Of a DNA stretch of 6,027 bases, positions 1 to 6,027 are shown in pieces. The stretch comes from an uncultured Elusimicrobium sp. (GTDB taxonomy: Bacteria; Elusimicrobiota; Elusimicrobia; Elusimicrobiales; Elusimicrobiaceae): assembly GCA_902767385.1 (NCBI GenBank), contig CACXHA010000057.1:1-6027 (forward strand). The letters run 5' to 3'. Under the pieces are notes generated by a model that was not told the origin of the DNA, ran no database searches, and saw nothing but the letters and a program-made list of their open reading frames with translations. Position 1 is the stretch's first letter, and every line of letters begins with the position of its first letter. The translations under genes and the position numbers were made by a program.

Positions 1-2571
1 ATGCAGCTTAAAGGCGGGGAAAATGTTATTTCCGTTCCGCTCAAAGACAATTACTTGCCTAATGCGTATGTAGGGGTCGTTTTGGTGCAAGGCCGCACCG
101 CGCGCCCTGCCAATGAAAAAGAGGATTTGGGTAAGCCGCAAGGGAAAATGGGATATACCGAGCTTAAGGTGGTGCCTGATGGGAAACGATTGGAAACCAA
201 AATTAAGACCAATGCCTCTTCCTATGAGCCGCGCCAACAGGTAGAAGTATCTATAAATACCCAAGTACGCGGCAAAGGTGTTCCGGCCGAAGTGGTCCTT
301 ATGGCGGTAGATGAGGGCGTACTGGCACTGAGCAATTACCAAACGCCGGATTTGTTTGATTTCTTCTATGGCGGGGCTCCTATTTCTGTATTTACCATGG
401 ATAACCGCTCGTATGTAATCGGGCAACGTAACTTTGGCGAAAAAGGCGAAAACCGTGGCGGTGGCGGTGCCCTGGCCAGTAAACTGGGCGGTACGGATTT
501 ACGCTCGCGCTTTTTGTTTACGCCTTATTACGCGGCAGCCGTTCACACCGATTCCAAAGGGCGTGCGAAAGTTTCCTTTGAACTACCGGACAATTTAACG
601 ACGTTCCGCATTATGGCCGTGTCCCTTACGCCAAGTGAGTTTGGTCAGGCGCAAAGCCAAATTACGGTTTCCAAACCAGTTATGCTTACGCCCAGTTTGC
701 CGCGTTTTGCGCGGGAAAATGACCGCTTTGCCTGCGGTGTGATTGTTCATAACTATAAAGACAACAAAGGCGATTTTACGGTGCAAGCCAGTGCCGCGGG
801 CAATGTTCAGTTAGAAGACAATGCCCCGCAACACGTTAAAATTCCCAAGGGGTCTTCCCAAGAAGTATTGTGGAAATGCCGCGCCGTACAATCCGGCAAA
901 GCAACGCTCTCTTTTGCCGCCAAAGGGCGCTACCAAGACGGCTTGCAAAATGAGTTGGTAGTTTCTACGCCTGAGCAGGAGCAAACGTTAGCTCTTTATG
1001 CGGCTACGCAAAAAACGCAAGATGAAGTAATTGCGGCTCCTGCTAATGTAAATAAATTGGCCGACAACCGCGTAAGCGTGTCGGTAGCTTCTACGGCGTT
1101 ACTGCAATTAAAAGGGGCACTTTCGTACTTGCTTGACTATCCGTATGATTGTTTAGAACAACAGCTTTCTAAAGCAACCGTAGCGGTAACCGCTGCCGGG
1201 CTTGTGAAAGATTTTAAACTGGCCGATAACGCTCAGTTACGCCGTAACGCGCAAAACGTGCTGAATAATTTAGGTAGCTATCAACACGCTTCGGGTGGGT
1301 TTGGTTATTGGCCCGGTTCTATGCCTGATCCCTACGTAACCGCCTATGCGCTGGATATTGCGTTGCAAGCCAAACAAGCCGGTTTTGACGTGCCGACCAA
1401 ACGCATTGAACAAGCGGTAACCTGGTTGGAAAATGCTTTCTCAACGTCTGCGCAACACGCGTTTATTTACACGTTACCGCAAACGGACACCACGCGTGCT
1501 TATAGTGTTTATGTGCTTACGCGTTACGGCAAAAATACCCAAAGTGCGTTTAATACCTTGTATGCCAAACGTACCGATTTGCCTTCTTCCGCGGTAGCGT
1601 ACTTATTGTTAGCTGCCCGCGAAGACGGGCGCAACCGTTCTATCCAAGAAACACTTGCCCAGCAGCTTTTAGATAAAGTAGTCCACACACCTACGGCGGC
1701 TTATGTGGACCAAGGGGCTGAATTGCCCTGGCTGCATGAAAACAATGTAACCGCTACGGCGCAAGCGTTGCGCGCGTTACTGGTAAGCGGACTAGCTCCT
1801 GATTTTTCTTATCAGTTAGCCGCGTGGTTGGTGGGGCAATTAAATGCACAAGGCCATTGGAACGATACCTATTCCAACGCGTTGGCACTTCGGGCGTTGC
1901 AACAGTATTATGCTATGTACGAAAAAGAGGTCCCCGGCTTTACGGCTACGGTCAAAGCGCAAGATAAAACCCTCTTGTCGGCTTCATTTGCGGGGCGCAG
2001 TTTGGAACAAATCACCCAGCAGTTCCCGTTCGCCGCGGTGTATGACGGTTCTTCGCACGCTCGTTTTACGTTTGAAAAACAAGGCACCGGCACGCTATAT
2101 TACACGTTGGCCCAACACTACACACCGGCGGCGTATAATCAACCGGTGGATGCGGGTTTTAGCGTTACCCGCACGATTAGCACGTTAGATGGTAAGCCGG
2201 CCACCCAAATTTTAACCGGTGAGCGCTACAAAGTAACGTTGCATATCAAAACGCCGGCTACGCGCAGCTTTGTAGTGGCGCAAGATTTTATTCCGGCCGG
2301 GTTTACGTTGGTAAACACCACATTGGCTACCGAATCGGTCACCCAGGCGCAGTTATTAGAAGAAGATAATATTGCCTTCACTCATACGCAACAGTATGAG
2401 GACCGTATCTACGGATATACGCCAGAGCTGCCCGCCGGGGAACACCGCTTTAGCTATTTGGTAACGGCTATTGCCCCGGGCAGCTATGTTTATCCGGCGG
2501 CGTGGGCCAGCCAAATGTATGCGCCGGAAGTATTTGGGCGTAACACCACTTCCACGTTGGTCATTGAGTAA
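1..2571 (+). CDS. Bacterial alpha-2-macroglobulin family protein (YfhM/ECAM type), C-terminal half, 5' end cut by window
   Basis: This is the C-terminal 856 residues of a periplasmic, usually lipid-anchored, protease-trapping protein. Residues 40-135 look like the macroglobulin domain before the bait region (AVDEGVLAL at 102-110). A glycine-rich segment with basic residues (146-170) is the likely bait. The family core follows, with FELPDNLTTFR at 193-203. A thioester domain spans about 370-640: CLEQ at 384-387 supplies the Cys and Gln of the internal thioester that would attach covalently to an attacking protease, and helical-toroid repeats follow (SGGFGYWPG from 431, HWNDTYSNAL from 619). 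The rest, to 856, is the C-terminal macroglobulin domain. About 470 residues follow the thioester Cys, as I recall for E. coli YfhM (about 1650 residues in total), so roughly 800 N-terminal residues, including any signal peptide and lipobox, lie outside the window. The ATG at base 1 is therefore probably an internal Met. The frame is unbroken. The stop overlaps pbpC by one base. Family assignment is firm; protease inhibition is inferred from the family. Confidence 0.93.
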   Translation: MQLKGGENVISVPLKDNYLPNAYVGVVLVQGRTARPANEKEDLGKPQGKMGYTELKVVPDGKRLETKIKTNASSYEPRQQVEVSINTQVRGKGVPAEVVLMAVDEGVLALSNYQTPDLFDFFYGGAPISVFTMDNRSYVIGQRNFGEKGENRGGGGALASKLGGTDLRSRFLFTPYYAAAVHTDSKGRAKVSFELPDNLTTFRIMAVSLTPSEFGQAQSQITVSKPVMLTPSLPRFARENDRFACGVIVHNYKDNKGDFTVQASAAGNVQLEDNAPQHVKIPKGSSQEVLWKCRAVQSGKATLSFAAKGRYQDGLQNELVVSTPEQEQTLALYAATQKTQDEVIAAPANVNKLADNRVSVSVASTALLQLKGALSYLLDYPYDCLEQQLSKATVAVTAAGLVKDFKLADNAQLRRNAQNVLNNLGSYQHASGGFGYWPGSMPDPYVTAYALDIALQAKQAGFDVPTKRIEQAVTWLENAFSTSAQHAFIYTLPQTDTTRAYSVYVLTRYGKNTQSAFNTLYAKRTDLPSSAVAYLLLAAREDGRNRSIQETLAQQLLDKVVHTPTAAYVDQGAELPWLHENNVTATAQALRALLVSGLAPDFSYQLAAWLVGQLNAQGHWNDTYSNALALRALQQYYAMYEKEVPGFTATVKAQDKTLLSASFAGRSLEQITQQFPFAAVYDGSSHARFTFEKQGTGTLYYTLAQHYTPAAYNQPVDAGFSVTRTISTLDGKPATQILTGERYKVTLHIKTPATRSFVVAQDFIPAGFTLVNTTLATESVTQAQLLEEDNIAFTHTQQYEDRIYGYTPELPAGEHRFSYLVTAIAPGSYVYPAAWASQMYAPEVFGRNTTSTLVIE
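436..510 (+). other. Putative bait region of the alpha-2-macroglobulin
   Basis: Residues 146-170 of the visible protein contain a run of four glycines (153-156), several Lys and Arg residues and little hydrophobic content. The segment lies between the macroglobulin domain containing AVDEGVLAL and the conserved block beginning RSRFLFTPYY. This is where bacterial macroglobulins carry the flexible, protease-cleavable bait. The assignment rests on position and composition, because bait sequences themselves are not conserved. Confidence 0.6.
1150..1161 (+). other. Thioester motif CLEQ of the alpha-2-macroglobulin
   Basis: The codons TGT TTA GAA CAA encode Cys384-Leu-Glu-Gln387, preceded by YPYD. 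In thioester-containing macroglobulins the Cys side chain and the Gln three residues later form a reactive thioester, and E. coli YfhM has the same CLEQ. Its presence separates this protein from the thioester-lacking YfaS type. Confidence 0.9.
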
Positions 2572-2573
2572 TG
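2569..2573 (+). promoter_or_regulatory. TAATG stop/start overlap coupling the macroglobulin gene and pbpC
   Basis: The TAA stop of the macroglobulin gene (2569-2571) shares its last A with the ATG of pbpC (2571-2573). No good Shine-Dalgarno sequence precedes this ATG; upstream there is only TTGGTCATTGAG. Termination-reinitiation by the ribosome finishing the upstream gene is therefore the likely way pbpC is translated from this start. Confidence 0.7.
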
Positions 2574-4673
2574 CACAAGTGGGGGGGAATCATGGGTGTT
2601 TTGCTACTTGCCGGTTCTTTAAACGGGCAAGAGTTGCCGGTCCCTTCTACCCAGTTTTATGATAAGGCCGGGCTTGCCTTGCGGCAAATCCCCGGCCCTA
2701 ATAATTTGTACTATCAACCGGTGCAACTGGCGGATATTTCACCTTGGCTGATTGCGGCGGTCGTCGCCGCGGAAGATAAACGCTTTTACACCCATAGCGG
2801 TGTAGACGTGGCGGCGGTGTTGCGTGCGGCTTGGCAAAACACGCGCGCGGGCGAAGTGCGCTCCGGTGCGTCTACGCTCACGCAGCAGTTGGCGCGTGCC
2901 TTTTCTCCACGTCCTAAAACCTTGTGGGGCAAAACGCAAGAGGCCATTAGTGCCGTCCGTTTGGAGCGAACCCACACCAAAGAAGAAATTTTAGAGCAGT
3001 ATTTTAATTTATTGGAATTTGGAAACCTCAACCAAGGGGTGGAATCCGCCAGCCAGTTTTATTTTGGGATTTCGGCGGCGGAGGTTTCTCTTTCCCAGGC
3101 GGCTTTTTTGGCAGGGCTTTTAAAATCACCCACGTATTACAATCCGCTTAAACATTTTGACCGCGCCCTCAAGCGGCGCGATTACGTACTGGAACAAATG
3201 TTTACGGGCGGATTTATTGACCGGGAAATGTATGACCTGGCCCGGCAGGAAACACTCACGTTGCGCGCTAAGCCGCGTCCTTTTTATGCACCGCATTTTA
3301 CGCAGTTTTTGTCGTCCTTATTGCCCACAGGTACAACGGCTGTCACTACTACATTGGACAGAGAACTGCAAACGCAGGTGGAGCAAATTATTCAAAATAA
3401 TTTAGTACGTTTAGCCGCTAGCCACGTTACCAATGCCGCGGTACTTGTGCTGGATAACGCTACCGGTGGTGTGCTGGCGTACGCGGGGTCTGCCAATTTT
3501 ACTGATAAAAAAAATAGCGGACAGGTGGATGGCGTGCGTGCGTTGCGTCAGCCGGGGTCTGCGTTAAAGCCGTTCGTGTACGGGCTTGCGTTTGAAAAAG
3601 GGGAATTAACACCGGCTTCGTTATTAGACGATACGGATACTTTTTTTGAAGGCGGCTTTCGTCCGCGCAATTATGACGAAACTTTTCATGGCCCGGTATC
3701 GGTACGCAGCGCGCTGGCGTGTTCTTATAATATCCCGGCGGTAAAAGCAGCGGAAAAAATAGGCACGACGGCTTTACTGGAGTGGCTGGCACAAAGCGGT
3801 TTTAGTTCTTTTTCCAAAAAACCCGATTTTTACGGTTTAGGTTTAGCACTGGGAAACGGCGAAGTGCGTTTATTGGAACTGACCAATGCGTATGCTACGC
3901 TTGCGCGCGGGGGGACCTTTCAACCCTTATTGTTAGCTACCGCTCCTCATGTCAAATTGCCAGGCTATCCCCGGCGTGTGCTAAGCGCACAAACGGCTTA
4001 TCTGCTTACCGATATTTTGGCGGATAATTATGCCCGTTCTGCGGCCTTTGGGTTAAATAGTGCCTTGTCCGTTCCGTTTGAAATGGCCGCCAAGACGGGC
4101 ACTTCCAAAGATTACAAAGATAATTTTGCCTTAGGCTATACCCCACGTTGGACGATAGGCGTATGGGTGGGCAATTTTGATGCAAGCCCCATGCAAAAAG
4201 TGTCCGGCATTACAGGGGCCGGCCCCATTTTGCACGACGTAGCTATGGCACTTGAGCAGCGTTATCCGTCTGTTAATTTCGCCGCACCCAAAGGCATTAA
4301 GCACGCTAGCGTATGTAATGAAACAGGCCTGTTGGCAAGTTCTCAATGTGCGCACACGCACGAAGAAGTATTTGACGAAAAACACCTGCCCGCCCGTTGT
4401 GACGGCAAGCACCAAGCGGCTGCGCCTGGCTTGCAAATTACCTCGCCGGCCGCTGGGGATATCTTTTATGTGGACCCGGCTGCCCCTCGTATCAGTCAAC
4501 GGCTCAAATTTGTGGCTGTCTGTGCGCAAAATAAGTGCCAATGGCAACTGGACGGAAAAGCTTTGCAAGGCACGTCTTGCCAAACCTGGTGGCCGTTAAG
4601 CGCAGGCAAACACCGCCTATCGGTATCGTGCGGCGGCCAAACCGATCAACTTTCTTTTGAAGTCGTAGAATAA
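2571..4673 (+). CDS. pbpC: Penicillin-binding protein 1C (bifunctional transglycosylase/transpeptidase)
   Basis: This inner-membrane, periplasm-facing enzyme polymerises lipid II into glycan strands and has a penicillin-binding transpeptidase domain. The GT51 domain (about 45-215) has EDKRFYTHSG with catalytic Glu68, GASTLTQQ (99-106), KTQEAISAVRLE with conserved Glu124, and GVESASQFYFG (156-166). The transpeptidase domain (about 285-560) has Ser330-A-L-Lys333, Ser385-Tyr-Asn387 and KTGTS (508-512), so both active sites are complete. A Cys-containing linker typical of PBP1C (C582, C593, C610) leads to a C-terminal beta domain of the BiPBP_C type (about 620-700) with four more cysteines. At 700 residues it is slightly shorter than E. 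coli PBP1C (about 770). The N-terminus has only a short hydrophobic run (4-17) after His-Lys. An in-frame TGA at 2565-2567 bars any start upstream of the ATG at 2571. An in-frame ATG at 2592, just after a G run, is an alternative. The gene is coupled to the upstream macroglobulin gene, the usual partner of pbpC. Confidence 0.95.
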   Translation: MHKWGGIMGVLLLAGSLNGQELPVPSTQFYDKAGLALRQIPGPNNLYYQPVQLADISPWLIAAVVAAEDKRFYTHSGVDVAAVLRAAWQNTRAGEVRSGASTLTQQLARAFSPRPKTLWGKTQEAISAVRLERTHTKEEILEQYFNLLEFGNLNQGVESASQFYFGISAAEVSLSQAAFLAGLLKSPTYYNPLKHFDRALKRRDYVLEQMFTGGFIDREMYDLARQETLTLRAKPRPFYAPHFTQFLSSLLPTGTTAVTTTLDRELQTQVEQIIQNNLVRLAASHVTNAAVLVLDNATGGVLAYAGSANFTDKKNSGQVDGVRALRQPGSALKPFVYGLAFEKGELTPASLLDDTDTFFEGGFRPRNYDETFHGPVSVRSALACSYNIPAVKAAEKIGTTALLEWLAQSGFSSFSKKPDFYGLGLALGNGEVRLLELTNAYATLARGGTFQPLLLATAPHVKLPGYPRRVLSAQTAYLLTDILADNYARSAAFGLNSALSVPFEMAAKTGTSKDYKDNFALGYTPRWTIGVWVGNFDASPMQKVSGITGAGPILHDVAMALEQRYPSVNFAAPKGIKHASVCNETGLLASSQCAHTHEEVFDEKHLPARCDGKHQAAAPGLQITSPAAGDIFYVDPAAPRISQRLKFVAVCAQNKCQWQLDGKALQGTSCQTWWPLSAGKHRLSVSCGGQTDQLSFEVVE
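2581..2594 (+). promoter_or_regulatory. G-rich possible ribosome binding site and alternative pbpC start
   Basis: Seven G residues (2581-2587) precede an in-frame ATG at 2592-2594 with four bases between. The run could pair with the anti-Shine-Dalgarno sequence if one G:U pair is allowed. Starting here would remove seven residues, including the only early basic residues (His2, Lys3), leaving a weaker membrane-targeting segment. I therefore prefer the 2571 start but cannot exclude this one. Confidence 0.35.
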
Positions 4674-4697
4674 AAACCCGCCTTTGGGCGGGTTTTT
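4672..4697. terminator. Bidirectional rho-independent terminator between convergent pbpC and pyrG
   Basis: AAAAACCCGCC (4672-4682) and GGCGGGTTTTT (4687-4697) are perfect reverse complements separated by the four-base loop TTTG. The six G:C pairs are followed by five T on the + strand and, by symmetry, by five T on the - strand, so the hairpin can end both transcripts. Its left arm takes in the last two bases of the pbpC TAA stop, and its right arm ends four bases before the pyrG stop codon. Confidence 0.93.
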
Positions 4698-4701
4698 AAA
4701 C

Positions 4702-6027
4702 TTAAGCAGCTACGGAAGTACGCTTCCGGGTAGTCGTAGTGGCTTTTGTTGTTGTGCCTTCCTTTGCTTTTAAACTGGCTTTAATTAAGCCGTCAAAAAG
4801 CGGATGCGGACGCATGGGTCTGCTTCCAAATTCCGGGTGGAATTGCCCGGCAATAAAGTACGGGTGGTCTTCACGTTCTACAATTTCAGGCAGCACTCCC
4901 TCGTGCCAACCGGATACTTTTAGGCCGGCGTCGGCTAATTGTTTAACATAGTTGGGGTTAAATTCGTAGCGGTGGCGGTGGCGTTCCACAATTTGGTCTT
5001 TGCCGTATAAGCGGCGCGCCAGAGAGCCTTCTTTGAGGTCCGCGGTGTAGTTGCCTAAACGCATGGTGCCTCCCTTATACACCACATTTTTTTGTTGGGG
5101 GGTCAAATCTACCACCGGGTCTTTGGTAGTAGGGTCAAATTCGGTAGAGTTAGCGTCGTGCAAACCGCACAAGTTGCGCGCGGCCTCAATTACCGCACAT
5201 TGCATACCTACACAAATCCCCAGGAACGGTTTTTTGTTTTCGCGCGCGTATTTAACGGTGTTGATTTTCCCTTCAATGCCGCGTGTGCCAAATCCGCCGG
5301 GGATTAAAATTCCGTCTACGGTTTTGAGCTTTTCTTCCACATCGTCCTTCTCGGTATTTACATAAACAATTTCTACTTTGGTATCGTTATTCATACCGGC
5401 GTGGCGCAGGGCTTCGTTAATAGATTTGTATGCATCTTGCAGTTCGGAATATTTCCCGGCAACGGCAATGCGAACGGTTTTAGACGGCGTCATGGCTTTA
5501 TCAAAAAATTCAAACCAGGCCGGGTTTACTTCTTGCGTAGGTTTTAAGCCCAACAGCGACATAATTTGTTTGTCCACTTCTTGTTTGTAAAACATTTCCG
5601 GCACGTGATAAATGGATTTCGCATCAGCACACTCAATCACTGCTTTGGCGGGCACGCTGCAGAACAAAGAAATTTTATGTTTCAAATTTTCAGACAGCGG
5701 TTTTTCGGTACGGCAAATAAGCATGCTGGGCGCAATTCCCACTTCGCGCAGTTTGTTGACGGAGTGCTGTGTGGGTTTTGTTTTAAGTTCTTGGGCCACC
5801 GCAATATAGGGCACCAAGGTTACGTGCACAGAAATTACGTTTTGCGGGCCTTTTTCCAGGCACAGTTGGCGGGCCGCTTCCAAGAACGGTAACGATTCAA
5901 TATCACCCACCGTACCGCCGATTTCAATGATGGATACGTCCACTTCATTTTCAAAAGCGGTAAAGCGTTTTTTGATTTCGTTGGTAATGTGCGGAATAAC
6001 CTGTACGGTAGCGCCTAAATATTCGCC
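4702..6027 (-). CDS. pyrG: CTP synthase (glutamine-hydrolysing), N-terminal part cut by window
   Basis: This cytoplasmic enzyme converts UTP to CTP using ATP and ammonia from glutamine, the last step of de novo pyrimidine nucleotide synthesis. Visible are 441 residues reading in from the right edge, starting GEYLGATVQVIPHITNEI. The synthase domain shows IEIGGTVGDIES, with Glu35 and Asp42 matching E. coli Glu140 and Asp147, and the UTP/CTP-binding KTKPTQHS (from 82). The glutaminase domain shows PGGFGTRG (from 243), nucleophile Cys272 in GICVGMQ, GGTMRLG, ERHRHRYE, and the catalytic His397 and Glu399 in FHPEF. By comparison with E. coli about 105 residues are missing, including the P-loop for ATP, giving a full length near 546. 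The loop before GGTMRLG is about ten residues shorter than in E. coli. The protein ends in a Thr-rich basic tail. The GTG at 5943 is not the start, because conserved sequence continues upstream of it. Any promoter lies beyond the window. Confidence 0.97.
   Translation of the reverse strand, partial: GEYLGATVQVIPHITNEIKKRFTAFENEVDVSIIEIGGTVGDIESLPFLEAARQLCLEKGPQNVISVHVTLVPYIAVAQELKTKPTQHSVNKLREVGIAPSMLICRTEKPLSENLKHKISLFCSVPAKAVIECADAKSIYHVPEMFYKQEVDKQIMSLLGLKPTQEVNPAWFEFFDKAMTPSKTVRIAVAGKYSELQDAYKSINEALRHAGMNNDTKVEIVYVNTEKDDVEEKLKTVDGILIPGGFGTRGIEGKINTVKYARENKKPFLGICVGMQCAVIEAARNLCGLHDANSTEFDPTTKDPVVDLTPQQKNVVYKGGTMRLGNYTADLKEGSLARRLYGKDQIVERHRHRYEFNPNYVKQLADAGLKVSGWHEGVLPEIVEREDHPYFIAGQFHPEFGSRPMRPHPLFDGLIKASLKAKEGTTTKATTTTRKRTSVAA

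Noticed and set aside
1..3. ATG at the first base as the true start of the macroglobulin gene
   Set aside because: The encoded protein begins in the middle of the family's domain order, without a signal peptide, and is about half the usual length. The Met is probably internal and the gene starts before the window.
1844..2188. A 114-codon + strand open frame inside the macroglobulin gene
   Set aside because: It overlaps the thioester and C-terminal domains in another frame, and its Arg- and Pro-rich composition is typical of an out-of-frame reading.
4131..4583. A 150-codon open frame on the - strand inside pbpC
   Set aside because: It is wholly antisense to the conserved transpeptidase and C-terminal region of PBP1C, and its translation shows no recognisable domain. 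It is a shadow of the real coding frame.
4674..4701. Possible small RNA or promoter in the pbpC-pyrG gap
   Set aside because: The gap is only 28 bases and is nearly filled by the terminator hairpin, leaving no room for another element.
4967..4987. GGTGGC repeats on the + strand, possibly a short tandem repeat
   Set aside because: On the - strand they encode the conserved ERHRHRYE motif of CTP synthase, so protein conservation explains the repetition.
5566..5892. A 108-codon + strand open frame opposite pyrG
   Set aside because: It is antisense to highly conserved CTP synthase motifs and has no independent coding signal.
5941..5943. GTG as the start codon of pyrG
   Set aside because: The frame stays open to the window edge, and the 28 upstream codons encode conserved CTP synthase sequence (GEYLGATVQVIPHITNEI).

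Overview
The window holds three protein-coding genes in ordinary bacterial arrangement, two of them cut by the window edges. On the + strand, the C-terminal half of a bacterial alpha-2-macroglobulin (YfhM/ECAM type, intact CLEQ thioester motif) runs from the left edge to 2571. It overlaps by one base (TAATG) with pbpC, encoding penicillin-binding protein 1C (2571-4673), whose transglycosylase and transpeptidase motifs are all intact. On the - strand, pyrG (CTP synthase) enters from the right edge and ends at 4702, convergent with pbpC. The 28 bases between the two stop codons are almost filled by a perfect hairpin with a T-run on each side, a shared bidirectional terminator. I see no RNA genes, mobile elements, CRISPR arrays or long repeats, and no intergenic stretch over 30 bases.

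An alpha-2-macroglobulin next to PBP1C points to a Gram-negative-type (diderm) bacterium with a periplasm. The proteins match no species I can name. Base composition looks balanced, and all three genes look alike in codon use, so nothing suggests recent transfer of one of them. I cannot fix the phylum; a gut-associated lineage such as Elusimicrobiota is only a guess.

The macroglobulin and PBP1C form a known conserved pair. The usual hypothesis is that the macroglobulin traps foreign proteases that get through a damaged envelope while PBP1C mends the peptidoglycan. The one-base overlap implies co-transcription and probably coupled translation. pyrG is a housekeeping gene of pyrimidine synthesis with no evident link to the pair beyond the shared terminator.

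I found no undescribed system. Points worth a second look are a seven-G run at the start of pbpC that separates two possible start codons, the very short N-terminal anchor of PBP1C, the glycine-rich bait-like segment of the macroglobulin, and a threonine-rich basic tail on CTP synthase.
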